Positions 1-6,007 of a DNA stretch of 16,624 bases are shown in pieces. The position numbers and the translations under genes are program-made. A model generated the notes under the pieces. It was given only the letters and a program-made list of their open reading frames with translations, was not told the origin of the DNA and did not search any database. Each line of letters begins with the position of its first letter. The stretch's first letter is position 1. Source of the DNA: UBA9676 sp036522155 (GTDB lineage: Bacteria > Actinomycetota > Actinomycetes > Streptosporangiales > Streptosporangiaceae); the NCBI GenBank assembly GCA_036522155.1, contig DATDGI010000038.1, positions 1 through 16,624 of the forward strand. The letters run 5' to 3'.

Positions 1-1
1 G

Positions 2-823
2 GACCGGGCCGCCGAGATCTGGCTGGTGGCGCGGCGGTGGCGGGAGGCGCTGGCGGCCGCGCCCGGCTGCCGGGTGGTGGCCAACGCCGATGACCCGCTG
101 ATCGCCTGGGCGGCGGGCGAGGCCCCGGACGTCATCTGGGTGGCGGCCGGGCAGCGCTGGCACGAGGACTCCTGGTGCTGCCCGCAGTGCGGCTCCCATC
201 TGACCCGGGACGACCTCGGCTGGCGCTGCGGCGAATGCGAGTTCGCCCGGCCGCCGGCCAGGTGGGTGCTGGACGGCAGTTCGGTGATCGACTCCCAGGG
301 CCGGGTACACGACCTGGCGCTGACCCTGCCCGGCCGGGCCAACCGGGCCAACGCGGTGGTCGCGCTGGCGGTGGCCGAGGAGTTCCGCGTTGATCCCGGG
401 CAGGCGCTGCCCCGGCTGCGCGCGGTGACCTCGGTGGCGGGCCGCTACACCCAGGTGGAGCGCCGCGGCCGGCAGGTGCGGCTGCTGCTGGCCAAGAACC
501 CGGCCGGCTGGCTGGAAGCGTTCGACGTGCTGGATCAGCCGCCGGTGCCGGTGCTGCTGTCGGTGAACGCCCGCGAGCCGGATGGCAAGGACACCTCCTG
601 GCTGTGGGACGTGGACTACCGGGTGCTGCGCGGCCGGCCGGTGTTCGCCGCCGGGGAACGCCGGCTGGACCTGGCGGTCCGGCTGGAGGCCGACCACGTG
701 CCGTTCGAGCTGGCCGAGAGCGTTGACGACGCGGTCGACCGGGTGGACGGTGGCCGGCTCGACGTCATAGCCAATTACACGGCGTTCCAGCAGATCCGGG
801 TCGCGCTCGGCCGGGCGGCGTGA
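2..823 (+). CDS. murT: MurT, lipid II isoglutaminyl synthase subunit (5' partial)
   Basis: MurT is the Mur-ligase-like, ATP-using subunit of the cytoplasmic MurT/GatD complex. The complex amidates the alpha-carboxyl of D-glutamate in the lipid II stem peptide, using ammonia from GatD. The reading frame is open at the left edge, so the N-terminal ATPase part lies outside the window; about 273 codons remain, against roughly 400 or more in the family. Visible features are the four-cysteine zinc ribbon typical of MurT (WCCPQC followed by WRCGEC, window bases about 170-240) and the C-terminal DUF1727 region ending in ANYTAFQQIRVAL. A GTG at 26 is internal, because the same frame continues upstream without a stop. 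The stop lies one base before the gatD ATG, so the two genes form a tightly coupled operon. Family assignment is firm; only the missing start is unknown. Confidence 0.93.
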   Translation, partial: DRAAEIWLVARRWREALAAAPGCRVVANADDPLIAWAAGEAPDVIWVAAGQRWHEDSWCCPQCGSHLTRDDLGWRCGECEFARPPARWVLDGSSVIDSQGRVHDLALTLPGRANRANAVVALAVAEEFRVDPGQALPRLRAVTSVAGRYTQVERRGRQVRLLLAKNPAGWLEAFDVLDQPPVPVLLSVNAREPDGKDTSWLWDVDYRVLRGRPVFAAGERRLDLAVRLEADHVPFELAESVDDAVDRVDGGRLDVIANYTAFQQIRVALGRAA

Positions 824-824
824 C

Positions 825-1625
825 ATGACGGGCAGCCCGGTGGCCAGCGGCACACACGCCCAGCGGGCGAGCGCACTCCGGCTGGTCTGGGTCTACCCCG
901 ACCTGCTCAGCACCTATGGCGACCGGGGCAACCTGCTGGTACTGGAGCGCCGGGCCCGGCTGCGCGGCATCGGAGTGGAGTCGGTGCTGGTCAACGCCGA
1001 CCAGCCGGTGCCCAGGCAAGGCGACATTTACCTGATGGGTGGCGGCGAGGACCTGCCGCAGGTCCTGGCCGCGCGGCGGCTGCGGGCCGACGGTGGGCTC
1101 GCGGCCGCGGCCCAGCACGGCGCGGTGATCTTCGCCGTGTGTGCTGGCTATCAGTTGCTCGGCACCGAGTTCGGCGGCGAGGACGGCCAGCCGCTGCCGG
1201 GCCTGCAGATCCTCAACATGCGCAGTGGCCGCGGGCAGCGGCGCGGGGTCGGCGAGATCGTCGCCGACGTGGATCCGTCGCTGGGCGTGCCACGGCTGAC
1301 CGGATTCGAGAACCACCAGGGCGTCACCCGGCTCGGGCCGGGGGTAGCGCCGCTCGCCCGGGTCTCGGTCGGGGTCGGCAACGGCGACGGCACCGAGGGC
1401 GCCTTCGCGGGCCGGATCCTGGGCACCTACCTGCACGGCCCGGCCCTCGTCCGCAATCCGGGGCTAGCCGACCTGCTGCTGACCTGGGCGGCGGGGCCGC
1501 TGCCGCCGCTCCGGCCGGAAGAGGAGGCGTGGACACTGGCCCTGCGCGAGCAGCGGCTGGCGGCGGTGCCCGGCGGGGCCGCCGAGCCGGTCAGTACACC
1601 AGGGCCTGCGTCTCATCGGCGGTGA
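825..1625 (+). CDS. gatD: GatD, lipid II isoglutaminyl synthase glutaminase subunit
   Basis: GatD is the class I glutamine amidotransferase-like partner of MurT. It hydrolyses glutamine and channels ammonia to MurT for lipid II amidation. The 266-residue protein opens with LRLVWVYPDLLSTYGDRGN, typical of the family. The nucleophile elbow is FAVCAGYQLLG with Cys106, and the matching His204 lies in GTYLHGP. The ENHQG stretch near residue 162 is also conserved. As known for GatD, the site is a Cys-His dyad and no classical Glu is obvious. The ATG at 825 starts one base after the murT stop; a GTG five codons further in is possible but less likely. The last 35 bp overlap the end of the opposite-strand DsrE-like gene. 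In S. aureus this pair is needed for peptidoglycan cross-linking and resistance; the same role is inferred here. Confidence 0.95.
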   Translation: MTGSPVASGTHAQRASALRLVWVYPDLLSTYGDRGNLLVLERRARLRGIGVESVLVNADQPVPRQGDIYLMGGGEDLPQVLAARRLRADGGLAAAAQHGAVIFAVCAGYQLLGTEFGGEDGQPLPGLQILNMRSGRGQRRGVGEIVADVDPSLGVPRLTGFENHQGVTRLGPGVAPLARVSVGVGNGDGTEGAFAGRILGTYLHGPALVRNPGLADLLLTWAAGPLPPLRPEEEAWTLALREQRLAAVPGGAAEPVSTPGPASHRR

Positions 1626-1956
1626 CCTCGGCGACGAAGGTCGGCGCCCCGGCGATCCTGACCCCCTCGATGACGTCCCCGGGTTCGATACTGCGCCGGG
1701 CGGCGCACTGCGTGCACAGCGTCACGGTGCCCGCGGCCAGCACGCTGGCCAGCAGGTCCGCGAACGGCGGCGAATGCGGCAGGTCGATGTCCGCGGCCCG
1801 GCCGGGCAGTGCCAGCCAGGCGGCCTCCCCGGTCAGCCACAGTGAGACCGCGAGGCCGCTGGCCGCCGCGGTCGCGGCCACGGTCAGGGCCTGGCCACAG
1901 CGCTCCGGTTGGTCCTTGCCGGCGGTGACCTTGATAACGAGGGTTCGGGCAGCCAT
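1591..1956 (-). CDS. DsrE/DsrF-like sulfur-relay family protein
   Basis: This 121-residue protein begins MAARTLVIKVTAGKDQPERC and resembles the small DsrE-like proteins of actinobacteria. The fold pattern fits: an opening beta strand, then a Cys/Ala-rich helix (Cys20 to about 34), a strand SLWLTG, and a helix followed by TVTLCTQCAARR with Cys81 and Cys84. Such cysteines in DsrE/TusD relatives carry persulfide sulfur, but the actual substrate here is unknown. The ATG at 1956 is preceded by no good Shine-Dalgarno. Instead, TATTGT lies 6 nt upstream, which suggests a leaderless transcript. The gene converges on gatD and its final 35 bp are antisense to the gatD 3' end. Family assignment is fairly secure; a specific sulfur-transfer role is inference. 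Confidence 0.8.
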   Translation of the reverse strand: MAARTLVIKVTAGKDQPERCGQALTVAATAAASGLAVSLWLTGEAAWLALPGRAADIDLPHSPPFADLLASVLAAGTVTLCTQCAARRSIEPGDVIEGVRIAGAPTFVAEVTADETQALVY

Positions 1957-1962
1957 CCCCGA

Positions 1963-1968
1963 ACAATA
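1963..1968 (-). promoter_or_regulatory. -10 box of the leaderless DsrE-like gene
   Basis: On the minus strand TATTGT matches the actinobacterial -10 pattern TANNNT and ends 6 nt before the ATG. That spacing puts the transcription start at or beside the start codon. No clear -35 hexamer is seen. Confidence 0.5.
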
Positions 1969-2120
1969 ACCCCCACTCGCCTGCCATATCGTCGCCAGTC
2001 CCGGCCAGTTTGCGCGATGAACGGCGAGCGGAATGGCTGACCGGGGACTTCAGCGCCCGAGGGCCGGTCCGCGCCACTGGAAGGGTGTGGCGGTGGCGGC
2101 CCGGGTGGCGCGGGGATGCG

Positions 2121-2126
2121 TAGACT
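2121..2126 (+). promoter_or_regulatory. -10 box before the small membrane protein
   Basis: TAGACT (TANNNT) ends 8 nt before the ATG at 2135, and no Shine-Dalgarno lies between them. This points to a leaderless or near-leaderless mRNA for the small membrane protein and the overlapping nitrobindin gene. The rest of the divergent gap 1957-2120 shows no gene or strong -35 element. Confidence 0.5.
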
Positions 2127-2134
2127 TCGGGGCT

Positions 2135-2335
2135 ATGCAGGGAATGGTCAGCGGCGCGCTGCTGGTCGCCGCCTTCGCGGCGGCCGCGGCCGCCGCGGGG
2201 TTCGTGGCGGTGCGGCTGTACCGGGTGAGCGGGGCCGTGCGGGGCGGGCCCAGCACCCGCGGCGGGCCCACTGCCAGCAGCGTTCCGGCCGCGCGCCGCC
2301 CGGCCGCCGGAACCCAGGATCCGGCTGATGCCTGA
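2135..2335 (+). CDS. Small single-pass membrane protein, unknown function
   Basis: This 66-residue protein begins MQGMVSGALLVAAFAAAAAA. It has one predicted transmembrane helix (about residues 5-26), then RLYR and a basic, Gly/Ser/Pro/Ala-rich tail, most likely cytoplasmic. No known domain is recognised. I chose the ATG at 2135 over an in-frame ATG at 2033, because a TAGACT -10 box lies 8 nt upstream and the helix then starts at the N terminus as expected. The stop codon overlaps the start of the nitrobindin gene (ATGCCTGA, 8 bp shared), so the two are probably translationally coupled. Whether the protein works with nitrobindin, for example as an anchor, cannot be told from the sequence. Confidence 0.6.
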   Translation: MQGMVSGALLVAAFAAAAAAAGFVAVRLYRVSGAVRGGPSTRGGPTASSVPAARRPAAGTQDPADA

Positions 2336-2849
2336 GGATCTCCCGGAGCCGCATCCCGGCCTGGCCCCGCTCCTGTTCCTGCTGGGCCGGTGGGAGGGCG
2401 CGGGCGTCGGCGGCTACCCGACCATCGAGAGCTTCCAGTTCGGCCAGGAGATCTCCTTCAGCCACAACGGCAAGCCGTTTCTCTACTACGTCAGCCGCAG
2501 CTGGCTGCTGGATTCCGAAGGCCATCCCGTCCGGCCGCTGGCCATGGAAACCGGGTTCTGGCGCCCGCAGCCCGACGGCAAGGTCGAGGTCCTGCTGGCC
2601 CACCCGACGGGGTTCACGGAGATCTACCTCGGCGAGGTCACCGGGACGAAGATCGAGATGGCGACCGATATCGTCGCCCGCACCTCGTCGGCCAAGGAAG
2701 TGACCGGCGGGCACCGGCTGTACGCGCTGGTCGGTGAGGATCTGGCCTACGCCTTTGACCTCGCCGCGGTCGGCCAGCCGCTGCAGCCGCACCTGTCGGC
2801 GCAGCTCAAGCGGGCCGGTGCGGCCAGCCCGCCCGGCCCGGACAGCTGA
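2328..2849 (+). CDS. Nitrobindin (FABP family heme-binding protein)
   Basis: Nitrobindins are small cytoplasmic beta-barrel proteins that bind ferric heme and react with nitric oxide and peroxynitrite; the M. tuberculosis homologue is Rv2717c. The 173-residue length fits. The barrel signature GxWxGxG is present as GRWEGAG (20-26). The heme-ligand histidine is expected in PLQPHLSAQLKR, which gives His155. Other family stretches are METGFWRP (73-80) and the strand region EVLLAHPTGFTEIY (87-100). The ATG overlaps the upstream membrane-protein stop. The gene converges on the G1 peptidase gene with 35 bp between the stops and no clear terminator. Older annotations call this a fatty-acid-binding-protein-like or DUF1794 protein. 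The family is firm; NO or peroxynitrite detoxification is known for homologues and inferred here. Confidence 0.92.
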   Translation: MPEDLPEPHPGLAPLLFLLGRWEGAGVGGYPTIESFQFGQEISFSHNGKPFLYYVSRSWLLDSEGHPVRPLAMETGFWRPQPDGKVEVLLAHPTGFTEIYLGEVTGTKIEMATDIVARTSSAKEVTGGHRLYALVGEDLAYAFDLAAVGQPLQPHLSAQLKRAGAASPPGPDS

Positions 2850-2884
2850 CACCACGGGCCAGCCGGCACCGCTGCGGACCCGGT

Positions 2885-3772
2885 CTAGCCGGAGCGCATC
2901 CAGTAGGTGTCGAACGCGGCGCCCCGGAACAACTGGGTCGGCTGGTCCAGCACATTCCCGCCGCCGAGATTGATGATCTTGGCGGTCGTCCATCTGCCCG
3001 AGCGCAGCGTGCCGGTGAACCCGGCCTGGTCGGACAGCCGTACCCCGGCGAAGCTCAGCGCGCGGAAATCGGTGAGCGGCAGGATGGTGCCGTCGTTGGC
3101 GGGCGCCTCGCTGATGACCTCCGCGCTGGACCGGTGGCAGGTGGAGCCGCCCGGGCAGGCGATGGTCCGGCTGAAGCGCGCGCCGTTGGAGGTGTCGGCC
3201 AGGCTGAGCACGAACCGGTTGCTGCTCTTGCGGTAGACGACGCTCACCACGATCGCGTCACCCGGCCGGACGGTGATATGCGGGTAGACCGGGAACCTGG
3301 GGAACATCTCGTACCAGGCGGAATAACTGGGAGTGCTGCCCAGGCAGGCGGCGAGGACTCCGGTCTGCTCGACCGTATTGGTGTCGAATCCATCGAGGCC
3401 GGCCCAATGAGCCGAGAATGTGCTCGGAGTGGCCGTGCAATTCACATATGGCACGAAGAAAGTGGCCGTCACCGACTGGAAGGAGCGGCTCGGGTTGGTG
3501 GCGGCGTAACCAGCCCAGTTGGTGGAATTGACACTGGTACCGCGCACGGTGGGGATGGGGCTGGGCAGCTGGTTGCGTGCGCGCTTCATGGGGATGCCCG
3601 GCTGGATGCTGCCGAGCTGGATCCGCAGGTGGGCCGCGTGCGGGCGGATCACGCCCGCTGGCCGGGCGTGATCCTGGCCGGTACTGGCCGGGGTGAGCGC
3701 GAAGCCGCCGGCGGTGAGAGCGACAACCGCGCTGCCGACGGCGATTCCGGTGAGGTGCGAGAACTCCCGCAT
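2885..3772 (-). CDS. Secreted G1 family (eqolisin-type) glutamic endopeptidase
   Basis: G1 peptidases are acid-active endopeptidases using a Gln/Glu pair. The 295-residue precursor starts with a signal peptide (MREF, then a hydrophobic stretch about 9-27). A pro-region runs to about residue 80. The mature domain opens with NSTNWAGYAA (82-91), the usual G1 start. Candidate catalytic residues are Gln136 in NTVEQTG and Glu222 in SAEVISEAP; AHWAGLDGFD (121-130) and SAWYEMFP (151-158) are also family-like. Cys112, Cys143, Cys206 and Cys212 could form disulfides. On the minus strand AAGGGAAGGGA lies about 10 nt before the ATG, a good ribosome site. The gene is alone on its strand between nitrobindin and nur, with an unusually long AT-richer upstream region. 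This suggests an accessory gene placed in a conserved neighbourhood. Substrate and pH optimum are not visible. Confidence 0.88.
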   Translation of the reverse strand: MREFSHLTGIAVGSAVVALTAGGFALTPASTGQDHARPAGVIRPHAAHLRIQLGSIQPGIPMKRARNQLPSPIPTVRGTSVNSTNWAGYAATNPSRSFQSVTATFFVPYVNCTATPSTFSAHWAGLDGFDTNTVEQTGVLAACLGSTPSYSAWYEMFPRFPVYPHITVRPGDAIVVSVVYRKSSNRFVLSLADTSNGARFSRTIACPGGSTCHRSSAEVISEAPANDGTILPLTDFRALSFAGVRLSDQAGFTGTLRSGRWTTAKIINLGGGNVLDQPTQLFRGAAFDTYWMRSG

Positions 3773-3859
3773 GCGGCCGGTTTCCCTTCCCTTTGCCCGC
3801 GGTGCCGGGCTGTCCCGAAGCGTTCCGGTCAGACATTACGCCGTGGCTATTCACTCGGC

Positions 3860-3920
3860 GTGCAAATACCGCTCAGCACATTAACGTGCCGCGGTGCAAA
3901 TAATCTTTAGTGCAGAAATA
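3860..3920. promoter_or_regulatory. Direct repeats and palindrome upstream of the G1 peptidase
   Basis: This is a noticeably AT-richer patch. GTGCAAATA occurs at 3860-3868 and again at 3894-3902, with a related GTGCAGAAATA at 3910-3920. Between the first two sits the near-palindrome GCACATTAACGTGC (3876-3889, one mismatch pair). The layout looks like a cluster of regulator sites 90-150 bp upstream of the peptidase ATG. On the minus strand TAATGT near 3835-3840 could serve as a -10 box, but no well-spaced -35 was found. Confidence 0.4.
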
Positions 3921-4004
3921 GCGGGCGGCCAGAAGGCAGCGCAAAGACCCCGGCAGAATCCGGGTGGGACATAAAAACCCCCGGGCCGCTCCCGTGGGCG
4001 CGCC

Positions 4005-4061
4005 CGCATCCCAGCGGCCAGCGCGCGGATAACGCGCGCGGCGACCGCTTCGCGGGATGCG
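4005..4061 (-). other. Compound stem-loop in the G1 peptidase upstream region
   Basis: Three nested pairings are seen. Bases 4005-4012 pair perfectly with 4054-4061 (8 bp), 4013-4017 with 4045-4049 (5 bp), and 4021-4027 with 4033-4039 (7 bp alternating GC) around a five-base loop. That gives 20 paired positions with a 4-base bulge and a 3/5 internal loop. The structure can form in either strand's RNA. On the minus strand a T5 run follows at about 3973-3977, after a second copy of the AGCGG arm (3986-3990). A terminator, attenuator or structured leader are all possible. Confidence 0.45.
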
Positions 4062-4077
4062 AGGCTGGCCACACGGG

Positions 4078-4099
4078 GACCGGCTGGACAAGGCCGGTC
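4078..4099 (-). other. Perfect 7-bp hairpin
   Basis: GACCGGC (4078-4084) and GCCGGTC (4093-4099) form a perfect stem with an 8-base loop. It lies just before the larger stem-loop in the minus-strand direction. No T tract follows directly. It may be part of the same leader or termination region. Confidence 0.35.
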
Positions 4100-4240
4100 A
4101 GCCCGGGGGGTCGGTGTCTGCCGAGGATTCGCCGGCCGCCGCCTTGCGGCATCTGGGCCCTACCCAAAGGGGACGGCCCGTGCGGCCGATGATCACACCG
4201 CCGGGCTTACGCCACGGCTGGTGCGCCGGCGGGACGGCGG

Positions 4241-4279
4241 CTAGCTGACAGCCACCTCGCGAGTCCGACATCTATGCAT
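4241..4279 (-). CDS. Candidate 12-codon leader ORF
   Basis: The minus-strand ATG at 4279 opens a 12-residue frame, MHRCRTREVAVS, ended by TAG. It is considered only because of its signals: a promoter with good -35 and -10 hexamers and a near-perfect Shine-Dalgarno stand directly upstream (4286-4343), with 12 nt between GGAGG and ATG. After the stop, CCGCCGG and CCGGCGG can pair about 20 nt apart, as in attenuator leaders. An alternative frame from the ATG at 4271 to 4098 would give 57 residues (MSDSRGGCQLAAVPP...). It sits 20 nt from the Shine-Dalgarno and has clearly lower third-position GC than the confident genes here. Neither peptide matches a family I recognise. It could regulate the downstream G1 peptidase gene or be a relic of a lost operon. 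Confidence 0.3.
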   Translation of the reverse strand: MHRCRTREVAVS

Positions 4280-4285
4280 GCTGTT

Positions 4286-4343
4286 GGACCACCTCCTTTC
4301 CCGCGTTGGCCGCAGGCTATGTCAGGCGGGCGGGCCGGGGCAA
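4286..4343 (-). promoter_or_regulatory. Minus-strand promoter with near-perfect Shine-Dalgarno
   Basis: Reading the minus strand: -35 TTGCCC (4338-4343), an 18-bp spacer, -10 TAGCCT (4314-4319), then GAAAGGAGGTGGTCC (4286-4300). The last element is complementary to almost the whole anti-Shine-Dalgarno end of 16S rRNA. The only coding sequence directly behind these signals is the 12-codon frame, and the next recognisable gene is the G1 peptidase about 500 bp on. Confidence 0.55.
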
Positions 4344-4408
4344 GCGGTTACCCGGGCACCGGCCGGCCGCCGGCGCCCCGGCATGGCCACGACCGGCGGG
4401 ACATGACC

Positions 4409-4414
4409 TAGTCT
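4409..4414 (+). promoter_or_regulatory. -10 box of leaderless nur-like gene
   Basis: TAGTCT (TANNNT) ends 7 nt before the ATG at 4422, the spacing expected when transcription starts at the start codon. No Shine-Dalgarno is present. A Nur-type inverted or direct operator was not recognised around it. Confidence 0.6.
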
Positions 4415-4421
4415 CGGGGCC

Positions 4422-4838
4422 ATGACGCAGGCGTGGGACAAGGAGCTGCGGGCCCATGGCTACCGCGTCACGCCCCAGCGCCAGCTGGTCCTTGAGGCCG
4501 TGACCAAGCTGGAGCACGGCACGCCGGAGGAGATCTGGGCGGACGTCCAGCAGACCGCCAGCGGCGTGAACATCTCCACCATCTACCGCGCGCTGGAACT
4601 GCTTGAGCAGCTCGGCCTGGTCACCCACACCCACCTGGGCCACGGCGCGCCCCGCTACCACCTGGCGGCCGAGGCCGACCACGTGCACCTGGTCTGTGCC
4701 AGCTGCGGCCGCATCACCCAGATTTCCCCGGACGCGGTCGCCGCTTTGGTGACCGTCCTCGACGAACACCATGGATTCCAGACGGATGTGGGGCATCTCA
4801 CCGTTTTCGGCCGCTGCTCGGACTGCCGGGGAAGCTAG
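4422..4838 (+). CDS. nur: Fur family metalloregulator, Nur (nickel) type
   Basis: This 138-residue Fur-family repressor resembles Streptomyces Nur, which represses nickel uptake and the iron superoxide dismutase gene when nickel is abundant. The winged helix covers about residues 8-80, with GYRVTPQRQLVLEAV and the recognition region NISTIYRALELLEQLGLV. Going by my memory of the Nur structure, the nickel-site histidines correspond to His69, His71 and His125 (THTHLGHGAPRYHL and VGHLTVF), all present. The structural zinc site is Cys92-x2-Cys95 with Cys132-x2-Cys135. Of the second metal site, His32, His87 and His89 are kept, while the position matching a fourth histidine is Ala85. The gene appears leaderless and is followed 30 bp later by ygfZ with its own -10 box. 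Fur family is certain; nickel rather than iron or zinc is inference from the histidine pattern. Confidence 0.85.
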   Translation: MTQAWDKELRAHGYRVTPQRQLVLEAVTKLEHGTPEEIWADVQQTASGVNISTIYRALELLEQLGLVTHTHLGHGAPRYHLAAEADHVHLVCASCGRITQISPDAVAALVTVLDEHHGFQTDVGHLTVFGRCSDCRGS

Positions 4839-4855
4839 CCGTCCCCGCCGCCGCG

Positions 4856-4861
4856 TAGCCT
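4856..4861 (+). promoter_or_regulatory. -10 box of leaderless ygfZ-like gene
   Basis: TAGCCT ends 7 nt before the ATG at 4869, with no Shine-Dalgarno between. It lies in the 30-bp gap after nur, so ygfZ can be transcribed separately. Confidence 0.6.
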
Positions 4862-4868
4862 TACCAGC

Positions 4869-5903
4869 ATGGAATCCCCACTGCTGGCCCAGCCCGGGGC
4901 CGTCGCCGCGGACGGGCCCGACGCCGGGGTCGCCGCCCATTACGGTGACCCGTTCGCCGAGCAACGTGCCCTCTCGCGCGCGGCCGGGGCGGTGGACCGG
5001 TCCCACCACCAGGTCCTGCGGATCACCGGCGACGACCGGCTGACCTGGCTGCACAGCCTGACCACCCAGGACGTCGAGCACCTGCCGCCTGGCCAGACCG
5101 CACAGGCGCTGGTGCTCAGCCCGAACGGGCACATCGAGCACCACCTGACGCTGGCCGACGACGGCACCGCGGTCTGGCTTCACGTCGAGCCGGGCAGCGC
5201 GGGCGCGCTGCTGGATTTCCTCACCTCGATGCGCTTCCTGCTGCGGGTGGACCCCGCCGATGTGAGCGACGAGTTCGCGGTGCTCAGCCTGCTCGGCCCG
5301 GACGCGGCCGGGGCCGTGCCGGCCGAATCGGTGATCGCCATGAGCGATCCGTTCGGTATCGATGTGGTCGTCCGGCGGGACCGGCTCGCCGCGGTGGCCG
5401 CCGATTTGCAGCAGCGCGGCGTGCGGCCGGCCGGGGTGATGGCCTACGAGGCGCTGCGGATCGCCGCGCACCGGCCGCGGCTCGGGCTGGACACCGATCA
5501 CCGCACCATCCCGCACGAGGTCGGCTGGGTCGAGACCGCCGTCAACCTGTCCAAGGGCTGCTACCGGGGGCAGGAGACGGTCGCGCGGGTGCACAACCTG
5601 GGCCATCCGCCGCGGCGGCTGGTGTTCCTGCACCTGGACGGCAGCGGGAACGTGCTGCCCGCCCACGGCGACCCGGTCACCATGGGTGACGCGGACGTCG
5701 GCTTCACCGGCTCGGCCGCCCGCCATTTCGAACTGGGCCCGGTCGGGCTGGCGCTGATCCGGCGGACGGTGCCGGTGGACGCGGCGCTGCGGGCGGGCGG
5801 GGTGCCCGCCGCGCAGGAGGTGGTGGTGCCGCCGGACGCGGGCGCCAACGTGAAGATCACCCTCAAGCGGGAGCGCGGCGCCCTCGGCCCGCGCCGCGGG
5901 TAG
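4869..5903 (+). CDS. ygfZ: YgfZ/GcvT-like folate-binding protein
   Basis: YgfZ-type proteins are cytoplasmic, tetrahydrofolate-binding relatives of the glycine-cleavage T protein. They support maturation or repair of certain iron-sulfur enzymes and are not themselves aminomethyltransferases. The 344-residue protein carries the hallmark KGCYRGQE (229-236) with the conserved Cys231. It also has the N-terminal GcvT-like segment DRLTWLHSLTTQDVEHLPPGQ (56-76), in which the folate-binding barrel begins, and GYVEN-like region EVGWVETAVNLSKG (217-230). The ATG at 4869 fits the leaderless -10 box 7 nt upstream. A Nur-type regulator upstream and a nitrobindin nearby give a metal and redox setting that agrees with Fe-S upkeep, though this link is inference. 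Confidence 0.9.
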   Translation: MESPLLAQPGAVAADGPDAGVAAHYGDPFAEQRALSRAAGAVDRSHHQVLRITGDDRLTWLHSLTTQDVEHLPPGQTAQALVLSPNGHIEHHLTLADDGTAVWLHVEPGSAGALLDFLTSMRFLLRVDPADVSDEFAVLSLLGPDAAGAVPAESVIAMSDPFGIDVVVRRDRLAAVAADLQQRGVRPAGVMAYEALRIAAHRPRLGLDTDHRTIPHEVGWVETAVNLSKGCYRGQETVARVHNLGHPPRRLVFLHLDGSGNVLPAHGDPVTMGDADVGFTGSAARHFELGPVGLALIRRTVPVDAALRAGGVPAAQEVVVPPDAGANVKITLKRERGALGPRRG

Positions 5904-5935
5904 GGCCGCGCCGCTGGGCCGCCGGGCGGATGGCC

Positions 5936-5941
5936 TAACGT
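5936..5941 (+). promoter_or_regulatory. Possible -10 box for proline dehydrogenase gene
   Basis: TAACGT fits TANNNT and stands about 65 nt before the chosen TTG start, in the only gap between ygfZ and this gene. No convincing -35 was found. Confidence 0.3.
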
Positions 5942-6007
5942 TGGCTTCCGGCAACGGGCGGGGCCGCCAACGGCGACGGCCCGGACCGCGGTAGGAGGTT
6001 GAGCGTC

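Noticed and set aside
1..823. murT considered as a truncated pseudogene.
   Set aside because: The frame is open through the left edge of the window, so the shortness is only due to the window boundary.
2033..2134. Upstream ATG that would lengthen the small membrane protein by 34 residues.
   Set aside because: The extension is Arg/Gly-rich, and the -10 box at 2121-2126 supports the later ATG.
4098..4271. 57-codon minus-strand frame beginning MSDSRGGCQL.
   Set aside because: It lies 20 nt from the Shine-Dalgarno, has lower third-position GC than the confident genes and no recognised family; kept only as an alternative to the 12-codon frame.
4286..4300. GGACCACCTCCTTTC on the plus strand resembles the 3' end of 16S rRNA.
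   Set aside because: No rRNA-like sequence precedes it. On the minus strand the same bases make a strong Shine-Dalgarno with a promoter upstream, which is the better reading.
4317..5954. Long open frame on the minus strand opposite nur and ygfZ.
   Set aside because: Its translation is low-quality, His/Gly/Arg-rich sequence typical of antisense frames in GC-rich DNA, and both plus-strand genes have clear family motifs.
5999..6007. TTG at 5999 as proline dehydrogenase start.
   Set aside because: AGGAGG directly abuts it, leaving no spacing; TTG at 6008 has proper spacing and gives the family-typical N terminus.
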